Below, in pieces: positions 52,842 to 64,000 of a stretch of DNA of 64,000 nucleotides; within the stretch, counting starts at the first letter, position 1; every line of letters begins with the position of its first letter. Location of the stretch: assembly GCA_026075535.2 (NCBI GenBank), contig AP026546.1, positions 3,224,001-3,288,000 of the forward strand. Direction: 5' to 3'. The notes under the pieces are model-generated. The model was not told where the DNA came from. It saw only the letters and a program-made list of their open reading frames with translations, and ran no database searches. The stretch is from Tricholoma matsutake. Taxonomy: Eukaryota > Basidiomycota > Agaricomycetes > Agaricales > Tricholomataceae. The position numbers and the translations under genes were made by a program.

Positions 52842-55008
52842 ATGTTCAGACGTATGTTCCCGTCAAGCCCACAAACTCACCAATTGGATGATGTTGCAGC
52901 TGAATGTGATGCACCGTTCTGCTCGATATGCTCGATGCTGGACTTCAATCTTATCCTCCGGGAAGGCGTCGCAAGGGAGATCGCAATCCCCCTTGGTCCT
53001 CTCCTCCAAATCCTAAACAAATCCAGCAAATGCAGTTTCTGCCGTCTAATCGCCATAGTAATTCGCCGATCCTGGCTTTTGGATAAACATCCAAACGTCG
53101 ACCTTTCTGCAATCACCTGCTCGATGTATTCGATGTTTGCAAGATCCCGCACCTCCGCAGAGGAAACCATGTCACCGCCTTAATATCATTACCTCAGATC
53201 GCCCATACGAGATATATGCTGCTATGACTGCAGCACGGACAGGACTTACGCTTGACATCCAGCTCCTGGAAGAAGATGCTTCCAAGTTCGGGAGACCGAG
53301 AGAGCTACATGGACGAAAAGTGGACGAGACTGTCGATATAGACATGATAAAGAAGTGGATCGGGCTCTGCAAGAAGGAACATGGAAGTATTTGTGATTCG
53401 GTATGGTGGAGAGTGGTGAGGGGAATCTTCCGAATAGTATGCGAGTGGTGGATGTAATAAACATGGCGATCGTTCCCACCCCTTCAACCTGCCGCTTTGT
53501 AGCCCTAAGCTATCTCTGGGGAGGAGTAGGCGAAGAGTACTGGACAGCGCAGGCAAATGTGAAACAGCGTGAGATGAAGGCCTTTGATCACCTCCATATA
53601 TTGTTGTGGAGTACGAGTGCCGGGACGAAGTCCCGGAAGCAGTCTTGCCGCCGGCAGCAAATATGGTAAAGACGGAACTGCCATATATCAATTCCATGGT
53701 ATGGATCTGCACGGCCTTATCATCTGGATCATCCTGGACAATACATAAGACATCAACCCAAAGGTAGCGTTCGCCGAGCTGGCGAACAAGTCCAATTGAA
53801 TCCGCGATGGTTTCTGGCAGCACGGATATCTCAAGGCCGCCCGGAACACGCCATACCAATGCCAACTATCCGGGAAGCTCTGGCCAAGTCTGCCTGGGAT
53901 ACACGAGGTTGGACGTATCAAGAACTTATGCTCTCTTGTTTCACAAACCAACAAGTATACTTCGAGTGCGGCAAGGACGTATGGTGCGAGGATGTTATAG
54001 CAGAGAGCAAGCTTTGGCCAAGATCCTCCCAGCCCCTGAGGTATACAGGTGGAGGAGGCTTCACCTACCTCTCCGCTCCACCCAGCTGGGCCGAGAGTGA
54101 CTACATCATAAGCTATCTGAGCGCCATAGCGCGGTATACACAACGCCAACTCACCGTGGAGTCCGATATCGTGGACGCAGTAGACGAATGCAATGACTAA
54201 AGGATTCAAGCTCGGTGGGAGTGACCCAAGGAAAGCATTTCAGTTTGGTATGTCAGTCATGGATTTGAACTATGCGTTGTTGTGGCAGCCGGATGCAGAT
54301 ACCCCGCATTCTCGACGTTTGATTAATGGCAAGCCTTGCACACTGTGGCCATCTTGGTCGTGGGCGGGATGGCGTGGCGCTGTTTGTTACGCTGGTACTG
54401 ACCAATACCTGAACATCCACGGCGGTACTGATTTTCCACGGCCGATAGAGACTTTGGTTGGCGTTTGGTACATCGTGCACGACAGTGGAATAATCCAGCT
54501 AGATGTCAGACGCATAGATCGTGCTATTGCCTATCCTGAGGATGAAGTGGGATTGGTGCGGCCCTCTGCTTCACACGGAGCTGTTGACCTGCTTAGCCAT
54601 AAAAATGGTAGGCCAAGGCTGGAACCTGGCACTCTCATCTTCCGCACAACAACTGCGTACTTTAACGTCGTGAGAGTGGGCGATAACCACGCGCACCATG
54701 CTGTTTTCGCCATACTGTCCAATGCGTCGTCACCATCACAATCAGCTCGGGTAGGACGCATTATACTACCACTCTCAACCCGCTCGCCAGCGTCTTTCGA
54801 GTTTGTTGTTCTTTCGCGAACCAATGGAGACCCAGGGCTGTATGACAAAGCCATTTTCAAGGAGCGATACTCCGGATGTTTGTTGTATGTGATGGCAGTC
54901 CAGAAGGTGTGTCACACAGGTACTGTGGAGCGGGTTGGTGTCGGTGTTATCTTTGAAAAAGCCTGGCTTCACTCGATGTTGGGAGGGACTACTGTGTTGT
55001 TAGGATGA
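52842..55008 (+). pseudogene. HET-domain (heterokaryon-incompatibility type) protein, broken, with an internal inversion
   Basis: The N-terminal region from the ATG at 52842 has paired cysteines (CSICSMLDFN, CSFCRLI). The HET domain opens with CRFVALSYLWGG (about 53487-53522, plus). The next core motif, YLWVDVLCIVQDD and the following IYGSSVFTIFAAGG, lies on the minus strand at 53767-53640. WDTRGWTYQELMLS (53895-53936) and the C-terminal PSWSWAGW (54349-54372) are again on the plus strand. So about 250 bp (53583-53834) is inverted between two GGCC/AAGGCC sites. Frame changes near 53160, 53420 and 54195 add to the damage. HET proteins trigger death of unlike fused hyphae; this copy cannot. Confidence 0.88.
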
Positions 55009-55559
55009 TAGTACTCTGATTTCAAGTTATTTCAAGTTTCTGCCTGTAACAATGCTACATGACTTAGTCCTCGCTTTTCGGCAAGGCTTGAGAGGTCTTG
55101 AGGCAATCTATTACTCTAGGTGTGATTTTCGCTCAACGGACATGGCTTTTAACTGACTTTACGGCCACCGGCGCATCATGCATCTACCAAGCCGCAGGCT
55201 TCAACGGTATTGTGATAGTAATCAGCAATTGCAATCTAATCATTCACCAAAAATATTTCATTCATTCAATCTACTAAGAAAACTGGCACACAAAAGCTAG
55301 ATAGTAGTATACCAAGAACGAAAGACTATCGCTAAAAATATACGAAGAACGAAAAACTACTTTTGAAAATCGAAAGTAAATATACGGAGATAGAACGAAT
55401 GCATCTCCTGTCGACAATAGATATAGCATGGTATTGAGGGTAGAAATGAATTTACTGTAAGAGAAAGCGGAAAGAACTCCGACGGCAGCGTAATAAGAGG
55501 GGGCATGAACGAAATGCGACACAACAAGGTGGAGGAACGAACATAGTATAGGGACTCTC
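55009..55559. other. Intergenic region between the HET pseudogene and the P450
   Basis: AT-rich in its second half; no reading frame, repeat or transposon end is recognisable. The two genes converge here, so both 3' ends are expected in this stretch. Confidence 0.6.
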
Positions 55560-57233
55560 CTATTCATGTTTCCTAATCACGATATTAGTCACCCCAGGGT
55601 CCTGAAACGTGATTTCAAACCTCCAGAGCACGCTCGCCGCATAAGACAGAACTTCGTTACTAGCGAAGAACCTACCCGGACAAAGCGACACACCCCCTCC
55701 AAACGCACGAATCATCTTCGGATCGGCCGTCATTCCTTTCGCAAGTACAGGTCGAATAAACCGATCGGGATCAAACTTGTCTGTGTCTTCGCCAAAGTAT
55801 TCCGGAAGGTGGTGTTGCACGTATGGCGGACAGATGACACCGATTCCCGCTCTCAGGGTGTAGCCGCCGATGTCGGTCTCCTCCTCCACGACTCGGTTGG
55901 ATGAAGAGGTGGTGTGCAGTCGGAGGGTTTCGTCGTAGGAGGCACGGAGGAGCGGGCAGGAAGTGAGGTGTTGCACTTGCTCCAGTGTGGTGATGGAGTT
56001 TCCGGCTGCGAATGCGGGAGCTACTTCGATGCGCAATCTGGCCAATAAATCTTCATGAGAGAAGATATGGTATAGTAACCAGTACGCCGTAGGATTAGCA
56101 TTGTTTAGAAGACTAGATGTAGGTCAGGAAAATAATGGCAGTAAGGATTGGTAGGAATCACGCACGCCTAAGAATCACGAAATGGGTTCAGTTGTTTCAT
56201 GTACAGTGCAAAGGAACCTCACGGCATAAGTAGAGTAGGAATAAGCGGCAATATCTCTTGTCGAGATGCCTTTAGAGCGTAACTGGGACTCACGCTCCCA
56301 CACCATCGGTGCACTCCCTTGCTTATTTTTTGCGTCTTTAAAATAACGCGTAAAAGCTGCAAGCACACGATCCCTAGCTCGGTAGTATTTCCTTGCAAAT
56401 ATCCTCGGAATCCTATAGATAAATAAAAGGAAGGCCTGTTCGACGAGCCAGACGGATGAAAGCAGATCAGGGTATTCACAGAGGAGGGCAGGGCCCATCA
56501 TGGCGTTCGTAGATGCAGTGCCGAGAATCAACTTTGACCAATGATTGAGGGATGTAACATCGGAAATTTGTTTGGCTTCAAACTCGTCAAGGGCCTTCTC
56601 CAGATAGTGCAGGAAGTTCAGTGTGAGGACGTCGAGTTCGGGCCCGACTTTGAGAGCCTCACGATGGAAGACATTGGAATTGCGGAACAGGCTGTCGCCC
56701 TGTTCGTCCACTTCTGAAAGACGATTCATGCCATCGGATGAAATGTCCCATGCAAGCCCCGTGAGACTTTCAATGAGGGGCAGAAAAGGCAGAGCTTTTG
56801 ATTTTCGGAACACTACAGAAACGTCTTTGTTATGTGTGAAGATCTGCTTCGAAGATCGGTGAGTTGAAGACAGTCGAAAAAGGAGGAACGTACATAGACT
56901 CGTCTCCCAAAAAGCAAGAGAGAATATGGCTTGCAGTCTGGAAAGTATTCCCTACAGGTATTTCATAATGGACTCCCCGCAAGTAAAGTCATTAGATGCA
57001 TTCACGTACTGTGCGGCCCTGAAAAGTCCAAGACAATCCGAACGAAACATCAACGCATGTCCAAGAATCGGTATCCTGTAAGGCAACAGAGGGGGCTCGT
57101 TTGTCCACTTGTGGGACCAGCGTTGGTAAACCTGGTCGATGATCACGCCAACAAGTAGGATCACAGAGATGATTCCGACAATGGTGTAATACGCTGTCAG
57201 TCCCATAGTCGTGAAGCGATAGTCAGTTAACAA
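55560..57233 (-). CDS. Cytochrome P450 monooxygenase, four exons
   Basis: Exons 57233-57010, 56951-56894, 56843-56218 and 56112-55560; introns of 58, 50 and 105 nt with GT...AG ends. Joined length 1461 nt (486 aa). Residues 10-35 form a membrane anchor, followed by the hinge PPLLPYRIPILGHA. The K-helix E-x-x-R is in YDETLRLH. The haem-binding loop FGGGVSLCPGRFFA holds the cysteine ligand and is near-perfect. In the I-helix region the usual A/G-G-x-D/E-T is replaced by LLNNANPTAYWLL, as in CYP7/CYP8-like proteins, so the chemistry may not be a standard hydroxylation. The donor of intron 3 (GTTCCT) is unusual. No stop is needed to be skipped; the gene looks intact. ER membrane expected. The substrate is unknown. 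Confidence 0.87.
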
Positions 57234-59031
57234 CTCGTCGTCAAGCTATGGAGAACGTTATTCCTGAACAAGAGGAGGAAAACAAAGATGTCCTGTCAGT
57301 GCATGACAGAAAGTCCATAGTGAGACAATAAGACAATAACGACCTGTCTTGTTAGCTCCACACGTATGTAGTAAAAATACTTAGGTTAGAGCGTGAGACA
57401 AATACACCACCTTATTACTTACGAGTCCGAGGTCACGAGGACTCGTTTTTATAACCTATTGACTGCCTAATTAGTTTTTTTGTATAGGTTCTGAGTCTCA
57501 TGAACCAGTTCTGTCCTTGGTTTGGAGCAGATACAAGGTGAGTCCGGCAATTATCTTGGTCCAGAGAAAATGCTAACAAGGTTCTTGACTTCGTTCAAGA
57601 TATACTCGAACGTTTAGACTGGTATTTCGCATCTGTCAGTGAGAATTCGGGTTGGTCAAGGCTACCGCCATTGAGTTAATAAGTGCTGGAATGTGTTGAC
57701 TGACTGCTAATTATTCCGTTTGTATAATGACTCTTTACTTTAAAATGGAGGACTTGTTCATGCCAGGCTTTAGCCATAGCCCAATTAGACGAGCACATTC
57801 ATGACAGAAAACCATAATGAGTATGTCTACATAATTCCACCAAACAAATATGCAAGATTTTAGACAAACAAATGGGTCCCGGTCCTGGCTGTGTCAAGGG
57901 AGCTAATCAAATTCCAATCAGTTTGTCCGGTTGAAGTTGCATACATGTGAGCCAAATTGGGCCAGGAGGTCGACAAATTGTTATTTCAGGACGACCGACT
58001 CGGAGGCCCGGGCAGCAAGTTCGTTACGAATACAATGTCTCGTGTCCCACTAGGCACACATAGCCCGCGAATACGGACATTCCCTAGCGAATATCATGCT
58101 GGCTAATCACGAACCACGGTTCAAAGTTTTCACTGTACTGCCTGGAGGCTCGGACTTACAGGTTAATCTCCATCGAGAGCTGGCACGTACACATTCTCAA
58201 CCTCCCAACGTCATATACCATTCCTCTTGGTTTTACTGAATAAAGAAAAGGACGAGAACTGGGACATGAACTCAGAGAAGTAGTCCAGTGCAGCGACGGT
58301 ATATTTTTCTTTCCGTCGATAACATTGGATCAACTGGCTAACTTTTCGTTCTTTTACTGAAAGATATGCCCCCAATAGATTGTATCTGCAACTTCAAAGT
58401 GGAGCTCTGTCAGCCAATCAGAGTATTGCGATCACAGAAAAATTCCTTTCATATCCGAGCTCTACTGTATTCTACATAGAGCAGTAAGTACAACGTCCGC
58501 ACCCTTCATCTATCTGTCGGAAAATCGGCGGTTTTGGCGGTTCCCATTCCCATCTTCTACTGGCCCATCAACATCAGAAAAGTCAGTGACGAGTACGTGA
58601 TCTTTCTATATCTTTCTTCAGACTTCCATTACTAAACTCGGTGATGAAGTGCCCAGGCTTCGTTCCGCGCAGTATCTAGTTCGATAACGGACCAGCGCTC
58701 AGCCTGTACCATTTCAAGAGTGTCAGACTTCAAAAGCTTCAACTCGTGGCTCATTAATGTGGAAACAATGTTACTTGACCTCGAAGTGTTTGTTTGACGT
58801 TAAACAGCTGTGCAATGTGTCAAAGGAGAAGTCGTGCTGCGCCGGAATTTTATTCTTGTCGCTTCTGATCATCTTATCAGTACTCTTGATTGTGGATGGC
58901 ATTTTATCCATAACAATTACCAAATGTCAATTTATTTCCAGTTTTCACCCAAGACCCTAGTAAGACGTGCCATGCCACGCCATCCAATTTCACATCAGAA
59001 AGATAGATCGAGGTAAACTGGTCCATAGCTG
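57234..59031. other. Intergenic region upstream of the P450
   Basis: No gene is supported. A perfect 8-bp stem, ACGAGTCC / GGACTCGT, with a 10-nt loop and following TTTTATA lies at 57421-57450. The small frames at 58757-59016 have no domain and overlap the 3' end of YTM1. P450 transcription must start in the left part of this region. Confidence 0.5.
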
Positions 59032-60603
59032 CTAAGTCCTGGTCTCCTGGTCTCCTTCCATCCTCCCAACTCTCCACACCTCCAGCCCACCCTCTCCGGC
59101 TACACCTAACACACCCTTTCCTCCTTCCGCACTCGCACCGGTGTCCCAATCCACACTCAACACTTTCTTGCCTCTATCCCATGCCCTAAAGCTCGCCACC
59201 GCACCTTTGGTACTCCGCAAATCCCACACCCGCACTACCCCGTCGTACGCCCCCGTCACCACCTGCTGCGATGCGCCAGAACCCCGTCCAAGGGAAATAC
59301 ATGAGGGCGTCGCTGGGTGTTGGAACGACGCTACTGCTGAGGCAGAAGACGCCGACAGGTCGTACAACGTCATAGTGCGGTCTGTCGAGAGCGCGAGCAC
59401 AGTGGATCCCGACCCTGACCCAGCTGCAGCGAGCGAAAGGAATGGTTTCTCAGCAGCGGTCTAGGGGGAACGGTGAATTTCACGTGTTGCAAGCTTAGGA
59501 AGAGCTTGGAAGACTTACGATAGTGTGCGTACACAACGCAGTCTCCGTATCCCACGACCGGACTGTGGAATCAAAACCACAGCTATACGCTGTTGTATTA
59601 TCACTGCCTGCAGTTCCGAAAATGGCTCTCGAGACTCTCCCCGTATGCGACTTGAGGACCATAAGCGGGGCCTTGCGAATCGCTCTCTCACCGTCCACCT
59701 TCCGTTTCTTTGTCCTACGGCCACCTTCTGCGGGGATATCCTCAGGTACTTCATCACTGCCAGGGATGGTGGTATCCCACAACCCAATGAGGTGGTCCCA
59801 CGAGGCCGTCAGGAGGTGGGAGCCGGCAGAGTTGGCTGTAATGGAGGAGAGCGGGGCAGTGTGTAGGTGTAGCGTTGCTAGGGGTTTCGCGCTGGTGCGA
59901 GCTTGTGCCTTTGTGCTTGTGGCGTTAGTTGCTGGGCGATCGGCACTGGAAATACCTGAGATGGTGAGTTGGGTTAATTGCCCAGTAAGATCGTGCGATG
60001 CGGTGGCGACTGTCATTGTTTGGGATTCGTTTGCAGAGGACTGGGAAGAAAGAAGGCAGAAGGAAGTGATAGGTGCATTGTGCAAAAGAGCACTAAAGGT
60101 CATGTTTTTAGAATAATCAAATGAGCGTATATGTCCGTCATAAGAGGACGTGATGAAATGCCTGTAGATATATTAATATATTGGATGACTTCTTGAGAGG
60201 GAGAATACTCTGGTAGTTTGCAAGAGACACAAGACACCCAATCATCGTGAGGAAACTCTGACATTTTCTGAGGCGGCAGAACCGACTCAATATACTCAAT
60301 CTCGAGTGTTTCTTCCTATACAACCAAAGCGATCAGCGAAGTGACAAGATTTACGATACGCACAACGTGTACTTCACCAATCCCATTGTCTGCACACCAT
60401 TCTACCAGAGAAGTTCTAAGAATTTCCCCTTTGACCAGAAAATCAAATGGTACAGGTTGTGTAAGGGATAGAGCCTTGTTGACTAGTTGTGACAGCTGAT
60501 ACCGCTTCCATATGGCTGGGATCATAAATTTTTGGGAGGGCAGCGGGTAAGATGTTTGTGTAGAGAACACCACTGGCAGGGAGGGCCCATTTAACGATGC
60601 CAT
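59032..60603 (-). CDS. YTM1: Ribosome biogenesis protein YTM1/WDR12, WD-repeat, four exons
   Basis: Exons 60603-60373, 60315-60209, 60161-59519 and 59460-59032; introns of 57, 47 and 58 nt (GTACAC..TATAG, GTATTC..ACAG, GTAAGT..CTAG). Joined length 1410 nt (469 aa), the usual length of the family. The N-terminal NLE domain (PVVFSTQTSYPLPSQKFMIP, VPFDFLVKGEILRTSLVEWC) is followed by WD repeats (SSYDGHIRSFDYSKN, LLTASWDHLIGLWD, SHTGRVSRAIF then YSCGFDSTVRSWDTETALCT, VTGAYDGVVRVWDLRS). A basic insert, GGRRTKKRKV, may be a nuclear signal. YTM1 acts with Nop7 and Erb1 in 60S subunit maturation in the nucleolus. Intact and on the gene-bearing side of the transposon heap. Confidence 0.93.
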
Positions 60604-60848
60604 GGTCGTCGGGAGTCGAAGCCCAATCAGAGATCAAGTTGACGAAAATTCGTGTGACCAGTCACGTCACTCGTGTACTCACCTGACCTTCCCACAGTAA
60701 TAGCCTTATTATAGTAATACTAGTTACTATGTTACTATATTGATATCTACCTCCGCTACCTAAGTAGCTAAGGACATACTAGAAGTAAGCCTCGATAGAC
60801 CAAGTAGTAAAAAGCCGGAGTAGGTACAAGTAAAGGTGCAAGTGGGGT
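60604..60848. other. Promoter-side region of YTM1
   Basis: Holds the YTM1 upstream sequence; no recognised motif. hAT-C begins 245 bp upstream of the YTM1 start codon. Confidence 0.5.
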
Positions 60849-61312
60849 TAGGGCTGCCGCACCGTCCGTATTACGGCCACGGCCGTACAACACACGGTAG
60901 TTTGACGGATACGGTAGACCGTACACTGTCCGTATATCTAACACCCATAACCTCTGACGGTACGGTACGGGTACCAATACGGCCGTATTACGGTTGACGG
61001 AAATATAATAATACACAAAATTGAATATAACATTCCAGTACTATAGTAAACAAATGCAGCGACAGGAGTTTGTTGTTTGCAATGGTCCAGAGTGTTTTAT
61101 ACATGGAATTTTTAATCAGATAGTGTGAGGGATGATACAAATGTTCTTATTGAGATAAGTACAGCTAACCGCCCTCGCATGCAGTGAGGGAAGGGGCTAC
61201 AAAAATAATGAATGACAGAAAACAAAAAAAGCTCCCGTGAAAAATGCGACTTATTTGCCCTGGCCGTCTGATAGCCATCCATCCCCCCTCCCTGTTGCTC
61301 CCCGTTTCCACC

Positions 61313-61332
61313 CCGCAAGCAGTTGCCCGCGG
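61313..61332. repeat. Palindrome family, copy 8 (in hAT-C)
   Basis: CCGCAAGC-AGTT-GCCCGCGG, preceded by CCACC; arms partly decayed. Confidence 0.65.
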
Positions 61333-61591
61333 TGGTGGTTGGGGGTGCTGTGGTGGTGGTGGTGGTTCTCGTCCTCATCCTCCCCATCCTGCTCATTGTT
61401 GTGTTCACCCACCATCTCTGTCATTGTCGGGTACTCTCTCTGTCTCCGTCCCATCCCCGCCATCGTGGGGTCTGTTCCACTGCTCATTCTGGCCCTGCCA
61501 CCCTGGTCGTCCCTGGTCATCCCCTCATCGTTGTTCGGTTTCCTTTTGCTTGCGTCACCGTGGTCATAATCCACAGCAAAAGTAGTCCACC

Positions 61592-61611
61592 CTGCAAGCA
61601 GTAGCTCACAG
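61592..61611. repeat. Palindrome family, copy 9 (in hAT-C)
   Basis: CTGCAAGC-AGTA-GCTCACAG preceded by CCACC; two wobble mismatches. Confidence 0.8.
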
Positions 61612-61826
61612 CGGTGGGGACGGGTGCTGGGTCTGGGTTGTTGTCGTGCTCATCCCTGTCGTTCCCATCATCATCATCCTCTTCATTGTTGTTGTCATGA
61701 TTTAGTCGTCGGCATCCTTCGTCTTCATGCCCTTCTGCAGTCTCCTATGCCCAAATGACAAGGCAGTCCTCAGCCAGCAGGTGGAGGTGCGTTGGTTGTC
61801 ATTGTAGTGTCGTTGTTAGATAAAAC

Positions 61827-61894
61827 CTGTAGATAATAACAATAGAAGTTAGTTGAATGAAGAAAATGAGAGAGGAGACATAAAAAACACTTAC
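61827..61894 (-). other. Intron-like module in hAT-C
   Basis: On the minus strand GTAAGTG at 61894, a branch-like CAACTAAC and the acceptor CTACAG ending at 61827 (68 nt), then GTTTTATCTAAC. The hairpin that precedes the donor in the other copies is reduced here to a lone GCCCAAATGAC at 61750. Confidence 0.55.
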
Positions 61895-62290
61895 CCGGGG
61901 TGGTTGTATTCCCACCATTTGTTTGTTCAGTGGTGGTGGTAGCCCTGCATCATCATCATCATTGTCTTACTGACAAGGCGAGCTCGCCATTGTCATCGTT
62001 GGGCTTATCTTCATTGACTGTTTGGTCATTGTGTGATCAAAACCTAAATAAATTTGTCAGCATTTCTATTTTTGGCTGAGTGCTTATAGAAAGCACTGTA
62101 TAACTGTATGCATGGCTGTAATGGCTGTCTTTTGATGGTCAATACGGCATAAATCTGTACCGTACACCGTATTGTCAAGGCAAGTCTCAAGGTCCTGATG
62201 GTACGGGTACTGTAACCATCAGATGGCACCATGTAACCGTCAGTGTATGGCACAGTGCGCAACCCTAAACTGTGGGGTAGCATCAAAACC

Positions 62291-64000
62291 TCATTTGAGG
62301 AAAGGTTGCCACCACTGTGGGCAAAGTACATGGTGGTGCGCAAAGTCTAAGTACAAATATAGAATTAAGAGAGCATCAGAGGCCGGCTTTAGTGGCAGCA
62401 ACACATTGAACCTGTCCCCAAATGCGACTGGCCAGGCGAATAGAGTGGGTGTGCCATTCCATGGCAATAGAGTGGATGTTGTGAGAAAGTGGAATTGAAG
62501 GGAGAGGGAGGAATGTGGTGTTGATTGTTTGAAGCCCAGGAGTCTAGTAATGTCTGGGATCCGACCTAAGTAGAAAGCCGAATGGTGCAGCGGCCAGGTT
62601 GTATTATCATCAGAGAAGAGTGACTTAGCTGCAGTGATGAGGCGTAGCACCATTTCATGAGACACCAGGTTCTTCTCAACCAATTCCAGACACCTGCTTT
62701 CTGTGAATTCCACAACGACTGCAAGACTACTTGACCTCAGTTCGGTGAAGTATGGGCATTCAACAAAGATGTGATGATCATCCTCAGGAATCTCAATGCA
62801 GCCAAAACAGCATTGAAGGGAGTCGATCTTATGTCAAGAGTAAAGACGTGTTGCTGTAGGGAGCTGTCCAGAGCATGAGTAAAGTTGGATGAGGGCAGAG
62901 TAACACAACAAGGAGCATAAGTATGGATAAGAAGGGGGAGGGGTAGGACCATAAACGGATCGAACGAGTTGAAGGCCATGACCGAGCTCAAGTTGGTGAG
63001 AGGCTCAAGTGGAAAGCAAATGGTCAGTAAAGCTACGTATGTTGGACTCAACCCAGCCATCAACCGGAGTGAAGAATGTGAAACGATCCATGAAGAAAGT
63101 GGGGAGAGGAGCTATATGTAGGTTGGACCGGATATGTTGAGACCTGGTCTGCAGACGTGTTGAGAATGGATGGGATGGAGGACTTGGCAGAGTGACCCTT
63201 CATGTAAAGGACAGCCGCCTGTTGTGAACCTAGCAGGTGAAGTATCCACTTGTAGTAGGAGTGGCTGTTCATGTGCCGAAGACAAGCGTTGATGTTGGCT
63301 GAAGTTCGGCTGTCATCGATGAGTCTAGTGGAGTTAAGATGGTCAGTATAGATCACAGCGGGATCACTCAGAGGGTCAGAGAGAACAAGGCTGCCGATGA
63401 TTCCAATGAGTTCGCTGTGAAGGATTGATAGATTACAGCCACAGAGCCTCATGACAATGGTGTGTTGGCCCGTGATAGCTGATGTGACAGACTTGTCATC
63501 TAAAGGGCCAGCCGATGCTGGAATCATAGAGCCGTTGGTACCCCAGACTTGGGTGTCCTGGGATACATCAGTGGGGAGGAAGAGGTTAGCTAACACAATA
63601 GATTGGATGAATTTCTCAGCCTGTTGCCGTCTGAGTGACCGAGAGAGTAGTAGGTCAGCAGGACCACTATAGAGCGCTCCGATCTGGGCTTGAGAGAGGA
63701 AGTTCTTGATCAGATTCCAATTCTTCTTTTGAGTGAGCGACCAGTTTCTGGGTGGGCAGGTCCTGACAGCAAAAGTGGTTAGGTTCAGGGCATTCACAGT
63801 CCAGCCACCAATGTGGCATAATAAGCGGACACCCATAGAGCAAAGTGAGCAAATGGTGTGGCCTGTTGGATGTTTGGCTTGGGGAACTAACAGCTTTATG
63901 AGAGAAACAGCGTGAGATATCAAGCATTGTCCCTCGAGCAGATGACTTTGATCAGTTTGACAGAGGGTGAGATCGAGTTTCAACATCTGATCCTGTGCAA
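62291..64000 (-). pseudogene. LINE (non-LTR retrotransposon) 3' part: RNase H and RT-associated zinc finger
   Basis: From the right edge to 63060 the frame carries an RNase H domain: QVWGTNGSMIPA (first catalytic Asp replaced by Asn), LSILHSELIGIIGSLVLSD with the Glu, AVIYTDHLNSTRLIDD with the second Asp, and VLYMKGHSAKSS near the end. After a frame change, 63055-62715 contains FGCIEIPEDDHHIFVECPYF, the C-C-H-C zinc finger that closes such ORFs (zf-RVT). The C-terminal tail is open at 62713-62291. The RT itself would lie beyond the window edge. No poly-A tail is visible at the left end, where hAT-C begins. Confidence 0.85.

Larger units (their letters stand above)
60849..62267. mobile_element. 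hAT-C: 1.4-kb non-autonomous hAT-like element
   Basis: Ends TAGGGCTGC at 60849 and, read inward from 62267, TAGGGTTGCG. Many subterminal copies of ACGGTACGG / CCGTATTACGG occur at 60865-61005 and, more loosely, at 62140-62250. GTGGGGT stands directly left of the element (60842-60848) and again at 62272-62278, four bases beyond the right end, so the duplication is imperfect. The interior holds two palindromes and one intron-like module as in hAT-A. The long reading frames at 61237-61604 are low-complexity and not genes. Confidence 0.65.

Noticed and set aside
59523..60116. 197-codon plus-strand frame
   Set aside because: It is antisense to the conserved WD-repeat exon of YTM1.
61237..61604. 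Overlapping frames of about 110 codons on both strands
   Set aside because: Low-complexity GGTGGTGGT-type sequence of hAT-C without a domain.
62223..62498. Plus-strand frame with a cysteine-rich start
   Set aside because: It runs across the hAT-C end and antisense to the LINE; the cysteines do not form a known knuckle.

Overview
The window looks like nuclear DNA of a filamentous basidiomycete, probably an agaricomycete. The host genes carry several 47-105 nt spliceosomal introns, and the neighbours include a HET-domain gene and a class II-type fungal P450. The mobile elements are Ty3/Gypsy with chromodomains, Ty1/Copia with half-tRNA-type primer sites, hAT, PIF/Harbinger and a LINE of the RNase-H-bearing kind. 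I cannot name the species. Nothing bacterial, phage-like or CRISPR-like is present.

Positions 1-52744 are one heap of nested transposons, and most insertion boundaries can be placed to the base. In order: (i) 1-809, the end of an LTR of the Gy4 family; (ii) Gy0, a minus-strand chromodomain Gypsy whose integrase is split by hAT-A (2219-9562, 8-bp target duplication), which in turn holds the chromovirus Gy1 (2473-8725, duplication CCTAC); (iii) Gy3 (12201-33891), a plus-strand Gypsy with a truncated 5' LTR, whose reverse transcriptase is split by a 13.2-kb inverted-repeat element, TIR13 (16618-29864, 9-bp duplication), which carries two hAT elements (17836-18665, 19140-20637) and the chromovirus Gy2 (21296-27330, duplication CCACC); (iv) Co1, a minus-strand Copia (33892-35535 plus 51946-52744), split by Co2, a plus-strand Copia (35536-51945, duplication ATTCA), itself hit by a Harbinger-like element (37808-38516, duplication TAA) and by Gy4 (39083-49389, duplication GCAT). 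All retroelement genes are broken. Most stops in Gy1 and Gy2 are explained by CGA to TGA change, as expected from decay of methylated CpG.

Positions 52745-60848 are gene territory: a HET-domain pseudogene with an internal inversion (52842-55008), a cytochrome P450 with four exons (minus, 55560-57233), and a complete YTM1/WDR12-type ribosome-biogenesis gene with four exons (minus, 59032-60603). Positions 60849-62267 are another hAT-like element, and 62291-64000 is the 3' part of a LINE (minus).

The most unusual signals are: a 20-nt palindrome and a hairpin-plus-intron module shared by inverted-repeat elements with different ends; TIR13, with tRNA-like segments near both ends; in Gy4, a second internal copy of the polypurine tract and an intron-containing zinc-cluster gene on the opposite strand; self-priming primer sites in Gy1 and Gy2; and the inversion inside the HET gene.
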